Below are positions 28,433 through 38,863 of a stretch of DNA of 64,000 nucleotides, piece after piece (the stretch's first letter is position 1; the number at the start of each line of letters is the position of its first letter). The stretch is taken from the NCBI GenBank assembly GCA_031285685.1, contig JAITVS010000315.1, positions 1 through 64,000 of the forward strand, read 5' to 3'. Both the position numbers and the translations under genes were made by a program. The notes under the pieces are model-generated. The model worked only from the letters and a program-made list of their open reading frames with translations. It made no database searches and was not told the origin of the DNA. Origin of the DNA: Tannerella sp. (GTDB taxonomy: Bacteria; Bacteroidota; Bacteroidia; Bacteroidales; Tannerellaceae).

Positions 28433-31400
28433 TTATTCCTTCTTTCGTCGAGCATAAATTCTCCAATATACTAACGGAATAATATAAAGACTGACTAACG
28501 TACCGACAATCATGGACGAAATCATGGCTATGGCAAGCGGTTTCTGGATTTCCGAACCCAAGTCGAAGGAAAACATCATCGGAACCATGGCGATGATGGT
28601 AGTCAGCGATGTCATCAGGATCGCCCGGAGACGGCGGTGCCCTGCGGTATGGATGGCTTCCATTACCGGAACACCCGCTTTACGTAGTTCGTTGATCATG
28701 TCGATCTTCAGGATCGAGTCGTTGATGATGATACCACAGGTTACGACAATACCGATCGCACTCATCAGGTTCAACGTATGGCCGAACAGCCACAGGCAGA
28801 CCAGCGCGGCGCAAATGTCTATCGGTATCTCTATAAGGACAATCAGCGGTTGCAGGAAGCTTTCGAACTGCGCTGCGAGAATGAAATACATCAGCAAAAT
28901 GGAAATCAACAAGATGACTGCCAGTTCGCTGAGCATCTTTTTATTTGAAAAGTAGTTGCCTGAAAAACTGACATCCCACGCTTTCATGTTGCTGACTTCT
29001 TCTTTAGTTTTTTTCATCAGTTCCTCCGGATCATTCACTTTCTGATAGGAAACAGGAATATATTCACCGTTTTTACCGGCGACGATGGATTTCAGCCCTT
29101 CTGTGGAAGCTGTTGTGATGAAAAAACTGAGCGGTATTTGTTGCTGTTCTTCCGGAGAACCTGCGTTTGTACGGATAAGTGTTTGGCTGATCACCTCATT
29201 GATGGTTTGTTCTTCTCCCGCTATATTTATGGGAAGATACTGCTGATATGAGCGTAATGTGGCAACTTCGTTATCACGGAATGCTGTTTTCAGCAACCGG
29301 TAGATCTCACTGTAATCCACATTATAAAGCAACAGTTTTTCGCGGTCTATGTGTATGCTGATCTCTTTGTCGAAAGTAACTCCTTCGGAATGTTCACCGG
29401 TAAGTTTTTCCAGTTGTTGTTCTATCCGGCGAATTTCTGCCGCTTCGGGAGAATTTTCCCTGTTGCGCGGGTAAAGTTCGGTTATCAGATCGGACTCACC
29501 GGTAACGAATATTTTTTCGAATATCGTTTCCGGAGGAGCGAATGATGTGACTGCAAGCGGATATTTATTTTTAATCCATCCATATATTTTCTCCTGCGCT
29601 TCTTCCGCCATTCGTGCATTTTCAGTTTTGATATATAATTCACTTTCGGACGACGGCATTTTTTGATCATTCTCAAGAATAAACTGCTGGCGTCCGATGT
29701 AGGCAGAATGTTCGAGTGTCAACGGATCGATTTCATGGCAGAGAGCATTGATCCGTTTCCGGTTTTCGTCCAGATGGATGTTTTCACCCCAGTCGATATG
29801 CGTCAACAGTTCTACCTGGTCGACAGCCGGCATACCTGATTTGGGAATGATCCTGAACATCAGTACGCAAAGGGGGAGTGATGCGACGATCAGGATAGCG
29901 CAGATTGTTTTATGCGCGAAAGTAAAGTCAATCCACCGGTCATACCATCGGAAAAGCCCCCGGGTACTGCCTTCCTGGTACCGGCGGATTTTATCACCCA
30001 AGTTGCGCTTCGTGAAGTTTTTCGCATAGACTAACTTATACAATACGGGTAAGAACATGATTCCCGTGAAATATGAAACAAGAAGTCCGACCGAAACGGA
30101 GAATGCTTCATCCACAAAGATGGCCCCGGCGATACCGCTGAGGAAAATAAGCGGCAGAAAGACGGCTATTGTTGTCAGCATAGAACTCAACATGGGTGTT
30201 ATGACTTCCGTTGTTCCTTTTATACAGGCATCTTCAAGGGATAGACCCTGTTCGCGATACTGGCTTATGTTTTCGGTAATGATGATCGAATTGTCAATCA
30301 TCATACCCAGTGCAAGGATAAGCCCGGATAAAGAGATGATATTGAGTGATTTATCAAAGAAATAAAAAAACTGAAAACACATGATCAGCGATATGATCAT
30401 GCTGATTCCGATGACTGTCGGTGATTTGGCATCGCCGAGGAAAAGGAATGCGACAATGCAGATCAGGATGAAACCGATGACAAAGTTTTCTTTGAGATTT
30501 TGGATGGTATAATCCAGCAGTTCCGTCTGGTTGCGGTTTACCGTAAATTCGATATCCGGGTAAAGACTCCGGAAATGATCAATGGTAGTGTCCAGTGATT
30601 TTTTCAGATTATCCATGTTTTCGGCTGACTGCTTGATGATGGCAAGCGTAACGGCGCGTTTACCGTTTACCAATGAAAAGCCGCGTTCTTCTTCCGGCAC
30701 TACTTTTACTGAGCAAAGATCTTTCAGTTGGTAGATACGGTCCGATTTACGCAGGTAGATATTTTCAATATCTCCGGCTGTATGGAGCAGTGACGAGAAT
30801 TTGACGTTATATTCGTAATATCCGTCGCGGATGATCATACTCCCGGCTTCAATATTATTATTGTTTATTGCTGTTTCTATATCCGAAAGCGTGATACCGG
30901 CAATTTCGAGTTTGTTCATGTCCGGCATGATCTGTACCTGGCTTGATACGATACCTGTCGCGTCAACCATCGTCACCTCAGGTAACTGTTCAATACGGCG
31001 TTTGATCACGTTCTCGGCAAACTCGCTCATGGCAAGGAAGTGTTCGGTTCCCGTTGTTCCGTATTTTTCATCGCCTTTCAGTGTCAGATTGAGGTAGAAT
31101 ACCGGAATATCCGTCGCACTGGCCTTGATGACACGCGGCCGTTCCAAGTCGCGCGGCATATAATTCATCGCCGCGTCTATTTTTTCATTCACTTCAATAA
31201 AGGCCAGGTTTATGTTTGTGCCGTAATCAAAACGCAGGTTTACCTGTGCGCTTCCGTCGCGTGTTTCACTCCGGATATCCCGCAGTTTGGTTACCTGCAT
31301 CAGTTGCCTCCGCAAAGCGGTCACTACCGTATTTTCCACCTCGCGTGCCGAACTGTTGGGCATTGATACCTGCACGGTCATGTCCGGGATCGGAATATCC

Positions 31401-31507
31401 GGCAACAGCGATACCGGCAGGGTAAAATAGGTGATCAATCCGATGATTACCATCGCCAGAAATGCCATCAATACGGCAATTGGCCGTTGTATTAAAAATT
31501 TAACCAT
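28433..31507 (-). CDS. RND efflux permease, AcrB family (first pump)
   Basis: A 1024-residue RND transporter starting MVKFLIQRPIAVLMAFLAMV, with a first periplasmic loop containing VQVSMPNSSAREVENTV. TM4 reads GMMIDNSIIITENI (one Asp) and the TM10 region VVTCGIIINDSIL (no lysine), so its proton relay differs from AcrB. The start ATG overlaps the adaptor's stop codon (TAATG), showing translational coupling. Substrate unknown. Confidence 0.94.
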   Translation of the reverse strand: MVKFLIQRPIAVLMAFLAMVIIGLITYFTLPVSLLPDIPIPDMTVQVSMPNSSAREVENTVVTALRRQLMQVTKLRDIRSETRDGSAQVNLRFDYGTNINLAFIEVNEKIDAAMNYMPRDLERPRVIKASATDIPVFYLNLTLKGDEKYGTTGTEHFLAMSEFAENVIKRRIEQLPEVTMVDATGIVSSQVQIMPDMNKLEIAGITLSDIETAINNNNIEAGSMIIRDGYYEYNVKFSSLLHTAGDIENIYLRKSDRIYQLKDLCSVKVVPEEERGFSLVNGKRAVTLAIIKQSAENMDNLKKSLDTTIDHFRSLYPDIEFTVNRNQTELLDYTIQNLKENFVIGFILICIVAFLFLGDAKSPTVIGISMIISLIMCFQFFYFFDKSLNIISLSGLILALGMMIDNSIIITENISQYREQGLSLEDACIKGTTEVITPMLSSMLTTIAVFLPLIFLSGIAGAIFVDEAFSVSVGLLVSYFTGIMFLPVLYKLVYAKNFTKRNLGDKIRRYQEGSTRGLFRWYDRWIDFTFAHKTICAILIVASLPLCVLMFRIIPKSGMPAVDQVELLTHIDWGENIHLDENRKRINALCHEIDPLTLEHSAYIGRQQFILENDQKMPSSESELYIKTENARMAEEAQEKIYGWIKNKYPLAVTSFAPPETIFEKIFVTGESDLITELYPRNRENSPEAAEIRRIEQQLEKLTGEHSEGVTFDKEISIHIDREKLLLYNVDYSEIYRLLKTAFRDNEVATLRSYQQYLPINIAGEEQTINEVISQTLIRTNAGSPEEQQQIPLSFFITTASTEGLKSIVAGKNGEYIPVSYQKVNDPEELMKKTKEEVSNMKAWDVSFSGNYFSNKKMLSELAVILLISILLMYFILAAQFESFLQPLIVLIEIPIDICAALVCLWLFGHTLNLMSAIGIVVTCGIIINDSILKIDMINELRKAGVPVMEAIHTAGHRRLRAILMTSLTTIIAMVPMMFSFDLGSEIQKPLAIAMISSMIVGTLVSLYIIPLVYWRIYARRKKE

Positions 31508-32589
31508 TAATCTTCCATTCGTTTCACGTTCGTTCCGTCTGCCAGGTGCTCGTTGCCGCTTATGATAATTTCATCACCTTCCTGAAGTGATTTGCTTGTG
31601 ATGGTGTAATACGTTGCGTTTTCCAATCCCGTATCAACATAATTCCATGCCGCTTTCCCGTCTTTATATGCGAATACGACCTGTTTGCCCGTACGCAGAA
31701 CGACAGCGGTTTTCGGTACGACCCATTGTTTGCCTAAGGAACGGAATACGCTGATACGCACATTCATTCCGTTGAATATCTTAGCATGAGGTTGCACATA
31801 TGCTTTCACTCTTATGGTGCCGTCCTTGTCTACACTTGGGTTGATGCTTGCAATGCTGCCGGTAGATTCGATATCGGGCGACGCGTATGACTGGACTTTC
31901 ACCTTATCTCCTGTTTTTATCAGCGGCATTTCATTTTCGAGAATCCGGAAGTCGACTTCCGGTTGTCCTTCGCTGATGATTGTGCAGAAAGGCTCCGATG
32001 CGTCGATTACGCAATAGGGTTTTGAAAAAAGGTTGGCGACCGTACCGGCGATAGGTGTACGGAGTATCGCGTTATCGAGATTATATTTTGCCAGGTCGTA
32101 TTGAATTCTGGCGTTGTTATATCCGCTTCTGATATTGGCCAGCTTAAAAATGTCCTCCGGGATGGAAGCGGAGTCGGCAAGTGAATAGCCTTGTCCGATC
32201 AACACATCCTGCAGCTCGAGATATGCTTTTTGCAGATTATCCTCTGCCTGCAAATAGCCGTTCGACAACTGGAATGTGTCAAGCATAGCAATGGCAGTTC
32301 CTGCCGTTATGCGGTCGCCGTTTTTAACGAATATTTTTACCGGAACATTTCCTGCCGAGGTAGAAACAAACTGTAGTTCGGCTATCTGTTGTGCGCTGAT
32401 TCGCCCGTTGCTGACAAGTTCATGTTCGAAATCGACCGTGCGCAACGTTTTGGTACGCACTTCCGTCTCTTCGGTGGGCAGGATTGTTTCGACCGACGTT
32501 TCCTCCTTGCCGTCATTGTTATTATCCTTCTGTCCGCAGCCGGTCAATCCCCAGATCAGAAATGCCCCTGCAATGAATTTCCAGTTCAT
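31507..32589 (-). CDS. RND periplasmic adaptor lipoprotein
   Basis: HlyD/AcrA-type membrane-fusion protein of about 360 residues with a lipoprotein signal (lipobox GLTGC, Cys18). It has lipoyl half motifs (VKIFVKNGDRITAGTAIAML and TPIAGTVANLFSKPYCV), a short helical hairpin and beta-barrel domains. The frame is open to 32667, but the ATG at 32589 (or 32592) gives the lipoprotein signal directly. First gene of the adaptor, RND, TolC, RND operon. Confidence 0.92.
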   Translation of the reverse strand: MNWKFIAGAFLIWGLTGCGQKDNNNDGKEETSVETILPTEETEVRTKTLRTVDFEHELVSNGRISAQQIAELQFVSTSAGNVPVKIFVKNGDRITAGTAIAMLDTFQLSNGYLQAEDNLQKAYLELQDVLIGQGYSLADSASIPEDIFKLANIRSGYNNARIQYDLAKYNLDNAILRTPIAGTVANLFSKPYCVIDASEPFCTIISEGQPEVDFRILENEMPLIKTGDKVKVQSYASPDIESTGSIASINPSVDKDGTIRVKAYVQPHAKIFNGMNVRISVFRSLGKQWVVPKTAVVLRTGKQVVFAYKDGKAAWNYVDTGLENATYYTITSKSLQEGDEIIISGNEHLADGTNVKRMED

Positions 32590-32768
32590 CATGATATTAA
32601 ATATTTGATTTGCGAATATACGATAATTTCGTATGTGCAATTTACCTAATGTGTTAAAATTTATCAAACAATAGTTTATTTAAGTAAATAATTTTTTATA
32701 ACTAAAAATGACGCGTGTTTAATGATTGTGTTTCAATGTTATAGATTTGCTTCATCTGATGGTTTATT

Positions 32769-33743
32769 TTAAATCTCTGTGATTCGGAAAACGTCAATAC
32801 AAGCATTATAGTTGACTGCAACAATTTGATTATCAAAAACACAGAATGTACTGTAAATATCTTCAGATAGAAAGAATGTCTTAACGTGCTTTATATCTTT
32901 CGATACATCAAACACGCATATTATATTGCATTTGTATTGTTCTATGTCATTGGCGATTAGTATGTATATTCTGCCATTTGCATAATAAATATCTTGTATC
33001 ATGATAAAATGACTGTTTGGAGCTTTTTGCTCATTTTCATATTTATGTATCTGTTTTTTTATCTCGGGAATGAGGGTTAGATCATAATTATTCAATAATC
33101 TTCCTTCATACGAATATTCTTGAAAAACAGGAAGTGCTTGTCCTATTACAAAAAAAGAGTTATCTCCCTTAATGAGGTGTCTGGAAGAATGTGATTTATA
33201 TTCAGAATTGTCCCATGTTTTGTTTTTTTCGCACATGAACCCTCATACGCAACAGCTATCAAATAAAACGGCTTGTAAACTGTCTGAAACGAATGAATGA
33301 AATATGAATTGCTCATTAACAAAAAAGCGTGTAAGACTGGTGAGTCTTGCTTCAGCAGGATAAGGGATGTGGCTAATATAGGCTCCATTAACAAATACTT
33401 CTATAGCTTGTTTCATTTCATTGATAGCATATATTGTGTCGTTTTCTATATGAAAGTGTGAACACCCGATGAATTCTCCGGGTCCTGAGCCCCGATTTCC
33501 AATTTTTTCTTTTAGATTGAATTGTTTATCTAAAGCGAACATAGCTTCACTATAATCAGAGAAATACAGTCGGTCTTCCGTCGCACTGAGACATCTGATA
33601 TTATCAGAGAAAATAGAAAAATCGCTTAGTTCACAAAATGTAGTGTCCGGAATTAGTCTGGAGGTCGTTTCTATATGCCTTTTTTGGCCACAAGAGACAG
33701 TACAATATAATAGAACTAAGAAGATTATAATTTTTGCATTCAT
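32769..33743 (-). pseudogene. Six-bladed beta-propeller lipoprotein interrupted by an in-frame TGA
   Basis: Two frames in the same phase are separated only by one TGA at 33243-33245. The first (from ATG 33743) has a lipoprotein signal (VLLYCTVSC) and the typical family segment GSGPGEF with ENDTIYAINEM. The second holds the C-terminal blades (IQDIYYANGRIYILI, STFCVFDNQIVAVNY). Joined, they give about 324 residues, slightly short for the family. It is the last gene of the peptide cluster. A nonsense mutation is most likely; sequencing error or readthrough remain possible. Confidence 0.8.
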
Positions 33744-33811
33744 TTTTTTATTGATTATATTTATAAATTCCAAGAGAAATATTATTTCCGGAACCATCGT
33801 TATTTTCATTT

Positions 33812-35740
33812 TTACCACCAGACCTGTTTGTTATTTTCGTATGTGAAAATTCTCTCTTCCTTTCCTTTTGTCAGATTTCTGAGCAAAAATAATGCATTAG
33901 AAGGAGCATTGTCGTATGTCAATGTTTGTATTTGCTTGTTCCCGGTTTGTTTTCCTAAAGAAATCCATTTGTTGTCCCAATAAAACAATTCGTATAATTC
34001 ATTGTCCTTTATAAAATTATCATCAGAACGGGGCAGGTATAGTATTTGGCTTATTTCTACAGCCTCTTTTAAATCCAAACCGACCCATTGATCATTTCTT
34101 GTTTGATCACAAATAGCATAGCTCAATGCATTACCGTCAAAAACTTTTGTCATTGTATGAACGGTATCATTTGTATAGGTATATGTGCCGATAATATCTC
34201 CGTTTATTTGTATTCCGTTTTTATCATAAACCTCAATTTCCGCAATATTACCTCCTGTGTGAGGTTGGGGTATGTATCGTATATATCTGTATTTCTGTTT
34301 GTCGTTCATATCAAATGTTTGATAATTATATCCGACGGTATCAGGGATAAACAATTCTTTAGGATTAGAAAATGCTTTGTTGTCTGCTAATTGGAATTTT
34401 CCTCCTTTTATAAATTCAACAAAATCCCACGCGCGATATTCCATATATTTTCTTTTTAACAGGATGGTCTGCAAATTATCTTTATCAGGAATCAGGTAGC
34501 GGATCACTGCCTGTTTATCAACTTTGACCGGATATTGCGCAGGAACATATTCGTCATTAATATAGTAAACAGGTAAGTATACGGCATCATATCCGATATC
34601 ATGAATAACGGCCTTATTGTTTTTGATGTCACCCCAAGCTATCGGAGACCAGTCTTCGTTGTTGAAAACGGCTATATAGACTCTTTTACCTTTGTCTTTG
34701 TTCTGTATTAAATGCTCAATGGGTAAATCGATTACCGGAATATATTCTTTAGTGACATCTTTAATTCTTGGATTTCTAAAAGCTGGGGGTAATTTTTCTC
34801 CATGGGCTAATATAGCCAAAGAATTAGGCTGTATTCCAAATGTCTTTCTGAATACTTTGGTGTATTTATTTCTGAACTTTTTTAGATGACCGTTTAAAGG
34901 CGTTTTTTCTCCTATCATGAAATCTTGGCTTTGGCCGTTATGAATAACGGCGCTCCATTCGTGTCCGTTTGCATGATTTGCCCATTGCGGTATATAATCG
35001 ATAGCAACGGGGATACCGAATGTCCTTCCTATAAATACGAACATGTTTGCAAAATCACGACAAGGGGCTACTTGCATGTGTTTGAGAAAAGACGGTTTAA
35101 TCGTCGGCATATTGTCGGGATAAAAATAACTATTTGTTTTGTACCTTCCGGATATGCTGTCGCAAATAGTAAACAAAGCACTGTCTGTCTGATAATCGAC
35201 ACGATCAAATGCATATTGAAAATAATTTTTGTAATCCTGTTCCCAATTTTCGAGTACTTCTGTGCCGATTCTGTAGGGTAAAAGATATTCACAAAAATCT
35301 TCAAAGCTAAGGTCTTTAGCCCATGGAGTCTGCCATGCCTCAAATGCATGGTCTATCCTTTGAATCAAATATTGTGATTTGATGCTTTCCAAGTCACTGG
35401 TTCTTTTCAAATCATTTAATTTATATCGTTCAAAAATAGAATCATAAAAATCCCTCATATCCAAAACCTCCATTGTTATTGGTGCCTTATTGATACTGTC
35501 CATTATCCGGTAATATTTATCCATCGATTTACCATGGGAAGTGTAAAAGCCATTCATATTTGAAATAAGAAATTCTGCCGCTTTTAACTTTAATGGTTCA
35601 TTTTGATAATGCTCCAATACTTTTTCCAGTTCCGTACGGTTCTCTCCGGCCAGTTCCAAAGCCCATTGTAGCCTGTCGTTTTCTTTTGAACAGGATATAA
35701 GTATTATTAAAGATAGAAGAAAAAGGAGTATGTATTTCAT
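33812..35740 (-). CDS. Transglutaminase-like lipoprotein with C-terminal discoidin-like domain (copy 2)
   Basis: A 642-residue lipoprotein (lipobox LILISC, Cys17). A helical N-terminal region (about 20-200) is followed by a transglutaminase/papain-like core with the likely nucleophile C227 in APCRDFANMF and H260 in NGHEW, a beta-rich middle, and a C-terminal F5/8-type region (about 500-600, VFDGNALSYAICD, WVGLDLKEAVEIS). It is paralogous to the gene at 35945, and both end in a QxWW tail. The protein could cleave or cross-link peptides or act as an inactive scaffold. It belongs to the NVEALA cluster. Confidence 0.85.
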   Translation of the reverse strand: MKYILLFLLSLIILISCSKENDRLQWALELAGENRTELEKVLEHYQNEPLKLKAAEFLISNMNGFYTSHGKSMDKYYRIMDSINKAPITMEVLDMRDFYDSIFERYKLNDLKRTSDLESIKSQYLIQRIDHAFEAWQTPWAKDLSFEDFCEYLLPYRIGTEVLENWEQDYKNYFQYAFDRVDYQTDSALFTICDSISGRYKTNSYFYPDNMPTIKPSFLKHMQVAPCRDFANMFVFIGRTFGIPVAIDYIPQWANHANGHEWSAVIHNGQSQDFMIGEKTPLNGHLKKFRNKYTKVFRKTFGIQPNSLAILAHGEKLPPAFRNPRIKDVTKEYIPVIDLPIEHLIQNKDKGKRVYIAVFNNEDWSPIAWGDIKNNKAVIHDIGYDAVYLPVYYINDEYVPAQYPVKVDKQAVIRYLIPDKDNLQTILLKRKYMEYRAWDFVEFIKGGKFQLADNKAFSNPKELFIPDTVGYNYQTFDMNDKQKYRYIRYIPQPHTGGNIAEIEVYDKNGIQINGDIIGTYTYTNDTVHTMTKVFDGNALSYAICDQTRNDQWVGLDLKEAVEISQILYLPRSDDNFIKDNELYELFYWDNKWISLGKQTGNKQIQTLTYDNAPSNALFLLRNLTKGKEERIFTYENNKQVWW

Positions 35741-35769
35741 GAATATTTAATTATCAGTTAAAAATGTTT

Positions 35770-35925
35770 TCATTTTATCATTTTAAAAAATCGCTCCCAT
35801 TTATATTTGCCTGTTTTCATGTCATTCGATTTCCATACGATGGTAGCTTTTCCGATCACAAGATCATCCGGTAATAACCCCCAGTATCGGGAATCCTGCA
35901 CAAGGTTTCCTGCCAAAAAGTAATA
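35770..35925 (-). pseudogene. 3' remnant of a second signal peptidase I gene
   Basis: The minus strand encodes 51 residues beginning YYFLAGNLVQDSRYWG and ending KWERFFKMIK before a TGA. They align along the whole length with the C-terminus of the intact signal peptidase at 37991-38863 (YYFMAGDLVRDSQDSRYWG to WDRFFKIIK), three residues shorter. A stop codon lies directly upstream, so the rest of the gene is gone. It shows that a signal peptidase/transglutaminase gene pair was duplicated and one peptidase was lost. Confidence 0.88.
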
Positions 35926-35944
35926 TTAAAATATTTATACTAAG

Positions 35945-37912
35945 TTACCACCAAATCTGTTCACCATCTTCATATGTGAAAATACGTTCTTCCTGTCCTC
36001 CGGCATGACATTTTAACCAAAGAAGTGCATTTTGAGGTACATTCTCATAAATTAAAGAATCGCATGTCGCCATTTTCGTACCTAAAGAAGTCCATTGATT
36101 ATCCCAATAAAATAATTCATAAGTGGTTCCTTTACAGATTAGATTACCATCATTTTTAGGACAATACTCAATACGTGTGATTTTTTGATTCTTTCCTAAA
36201 TCCAAGCCAAACCAATAATAAGTCAAGAGAGTTTCCGTATATGTGGAGTAATCCATATCAAAAGCTTTCTGAATAAACTCTTTCTCAATACGATCTCCAA
36301 TCGGTTGACCTTCTAATAAGCGTTCGATGCCTTTGTCATCAGTCGTAAAATAGGATGTTTCAGCGATACTGGATCTATTTTCTCCGGGAGGTAAATAACG
36401 TACATAACGAAATGATTCCGGTAGATCGACTTTTACTTTTGTTATATGCAAGGGAGGCTTTTTAATGCAATGCAACAGTTTTGGATTCTTAAAATCAGCA
36501 GTGTGTGATCCCTCAAACCGGCCACCGACGATTTTATAACCTCGTCGCACCCAGTGGCCGAAAAGCGGATATTTTCGTTTTAATGTTATGCTTTGAAGAT
36601 GTTCTTTATCCGGAATGATTTCATGCTGTGTGTTTTGTTGAAGCAGTATCGGGTAAGTGATTGGTTGAATGCCATTTTCATTTTTATGAATAACCGGTAA
36701 ATATATGACATCCGTATCCAAATGTTCAAATATGATTTTTTTACCTTTCACAGAGGTGTATGCTGCCGGCTGCCAATTTTTCACAGCGGCAAATGTATAT
36801 AAAAATGCATACTTCGTATTTATATTCTGTGTTATTTCTATTTTTCCAGATAGGCCATATGCATCGGAAACATCTTCCGTGTGGATATTTTTAAAATAAG
36901 CCAAACGATTCTTCTCTTTTAGAAGGTCTTTATAATTCCGGATAATAGGGTAAGAACTTCGGTATATCTTTGATACTTTTTTCTTTGAATATACATTAAT
37001 TTCCATTTTGTCTTTGTTTTCTTTCATATAATCACCTCCGTCCAGCAGAGAGGCATCAATTTTGTTGAACTGTTTGGGTATAGAGTCCTTTTCAAAAATA
37101 GAATAAGTATTTTCATTTTCATTGATGAGCGATACCCAGGAATGTCCGCTTTGACTATAATTAGCCCAGTAAATAATATAATCATAAGAGGTGGGGATTC
37201 CTAATGAACGCAGAATGCATACAAGATAGATACAGCGATGAGTACAAGTTCCTGACTGCAATTTATGTAAGGCCAACACATCCGGAGTATAAGGATACTC
37301 AGGAGTTGCCAGCTCAAAGTTGTCTAAAACATGATGATAGATAACAGAAAAGGCTTTTTTAATATCTGTAACATCTTTGATTAAAGGTTGATATGCATTA
37401 TATAGCGTATCGCGGTAGTCCGTCAAAGATTCGTTCATTACACGATATGGGAGGATGTATTTACAAAACAACGATTCGCTTATTTCACTACCCCAGGGTT
37501 GAGATTGTACAACTTTGATTGCATGTTCAATGTTATTAATTAAATATGCTGCATTTATTTTTTCGACATCTCCTACTGCATGAATATTAGAGTTGGTAGA
37601 ATTTATGCCTGACAAATGAATCCATTGTCTCTCAATTTCAGATAGGCTGATTTTTCCCCGGATTGTATCAATCATCGTATGGTATGTATCTATGCCTTTT
37701 CCATAAAAAGTGGCATGTCCCGGCATATTATCAATCAGGTAATAAGCGTATTTTAATTTCATCTTGTCACCTTTATAGTATTTGAAGATTTTCTCCAGTT
37801 CCTCTTTGTTGTCTCCAGCCAGTTTCATTACTTCCGCATGGTGTTGAGAACATCCGACAAACAAAGTAATAGCCATAATTGTATATATATAATTCCGGAT
37901 AGACCTTATCAT
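35945..37912 (-). CDS. Transglutaminase-like lipoprotein with C-terminal discoidin-like domain (copy 1)
   Basis: About 655 residues from the ATG at 37912, which gives a lipoprotein signal (lipobox LFVGC, Cys21). The frame is open to 37987. The domain order matches the 33812 gene: helical N-terminus, transglutaminase-like core with C223 in SGTCTHRCIYL and H257 in SGHSW, a beta-rich middle and a discoidin-like end (FRYVRYLPPGENRSSIAE, YWFGLDLGKNQKI). Cys and His of the triad are present; I cannot place the Asp with confidence. It follows the signal peptidase gene by 78 bases. Confidence 0.85.
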   Translation of the reverse strand: MIRSIRNYIYTIMAITLFVGCSQHHAEVMKLAGDNKEELEKIFKYYKGDKMKLKYAYYLIDNMPGHATFYGKGIDTYHTMIDTIRGKISLSEIERQWIHLSGINSTNSNIHAVGDVEKINAAYLINNIEHAIKVVQSQPWGSEISESLFCKYILPYRVMNESLTDYRDTLYNAYQPLIKDVTDIKKAFSVIYHHVLDNFELATPEYPYTPDVLALHKLQSGTCTHRCIYLVCILRSLGIPTSYDYIIYWANYSQSGHSWVSLINENENTYSIFEKDSIPKQFNKIDASLLDGGDYMKENKDKMEINVYSKKKVSKIYRSSYPIIRNYKDLLKEKNRLAYFKNIHTEDVSDAYGLSGKIEITQNINTKYAFLYTFAAVKNWQPAAYTSVKGKKIIFEHLDTDVIYLPVIHKNENGIQPITYPILLQQNTQHEIIPDKEHLQSITLKRKYPLFGHWVRRGYKIVGGRFEGSHTADFKNPKLLHCIKKPPLHITKVKVDLPESFRYVRYLPPGENRSSIAETSYFTTDDKGIERLLEGQPIGDRIEKEFIQKAFDMDYSTYTETLLTYYWFGLDLGKNQKITRIEYCPKNDGNLICKGTTYELFYWDNQWTSLGTKMATCDSLIYENVPQNALLWLKCHAGGQEERIFTYEDGEQIWW

Positions 37913-37990
37913 AATTATAATCATTCCGGTAAAAGGTGACTTATATTTGATTGTAAGAAGATCGTGTGTTAGATTTGATTGTATCATTGC

Positions 37991-38863
37991 TTATTTAATT
38001 ATTTTAAAAAATCTGTCCCAATTGTATTTACCGGTTTTTGAATTTTGCGACTTCCATACAATCGTAGCTTTTCCAATCACCAGATCATCCGGCAATAATC
38101 CCCAATAGCGTGAATCCTGAGAATCTCGTACCAGATCTCCTGCCATAAAATAGTAATCCTGCTGGAATGTATAATTATCCAACGTGATATTGTCAAGATA
38201 TACCTCACCTTTTTCTATTGATATGTATTTCTTTGTTTCGTATTCTATTATATTTTTGTATAATAGAATGTTCATGCTGTCTATGCGAATATTGTCGTCT
38301 TTTCCTGGTATATACAATGGACCGAAATGTTTAATTGTCCATCGAAAATGTGTCGTATCTTTAGGGAAAACATTGCGGGTTTTTTCCTTAAAGGAAGTCT
38401 CATCTTTTTCAGATAAAGCTTTTTGACGTTCCACGTGTCCTAAACCTTCCATTACTCCTATTACCTTATAAATCCCATTATCAATATAAAATGTATCTCC
38501 CGGAATTGCGACACAACGTTTTACATAAAAGATATTTCCCCCCTGCTTGATTTTATTGGGCGTACTATATGGAAAATCAAAGACGAGCACATCATTTCTT
38601 CTGACTTTACGCATACCGTTTATACGTTTCATTTTTGTTTTTCTACCTTTTAGAAACCCTGGGTTTTCATATATTCTCGGACCTAAAATCAGTTTGTTGA
38701 CTACAATATGATCTCCTGGTAAAATCGAAGGGGCCATGGATGGAGTCGGTATATAAAATGAGGCAAACATAAAGACTTTCATGATTATGGTAAGTATGAT
38801 GATAATCATGAGAAGAAGAACAATTTTGCCTAATTTCCTAAAAAGTATTTTAATTTTCATCAA
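37991..38863 (-). CDS. lepB: Signal peptidase I
   Basis: Type I signal peptidase, 290 residues: one N-terminal membrane helix (about 13-36), catalytic Ser42 in PTPSMAPSILPGD, catalytic Lys115 in FYVKRCVAIPGD, and the C-terminal box AGDLVRDSQDSRYWG. It overlaps the O-antigen-ligase-like gene by 14 bases, so it is translated as part of the peptide cluster rather than standing as a housekeeping gene. Its likely substrates are the cluster's own exported proteins or peptides, which is inference. Confidence 0.93.
   Translation of the reverse strand: MMKIKILFRKLGKIVLLLMIIIILTIIMKVFMFASFYIPTPSMAPSILPGDHIVVNKLILGPRIYENPGFLKGRKTKMKRINGMRKVRRNDVLVFDFPYSTPNKIKQGGNIFYVKRCVAIPGDTFYIDNGIYKVIGVMEGLGHVERQKALSEKDETSFKEKTRNVFPKDTTHFRWTIKHFGPLYIPGKDDNIRIDSMNILLYKNIIEYETKKYISIEKGEVYLDNITLDNYTFQQDYYFMAGDLVRDSQDSRYWGLLPDDLVIGKATIVWKSQNSKTGKYNWDRFFKIIK

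Noticed and set aside
33243-33245. TGA read as selenocysteine
   Set aside because: No selenoprotein family matches beta-propeller lipoproteins, the position is not a redox motif, and I saw no convincing SECIS-like hairpin after it. A nonsense change is simpler.
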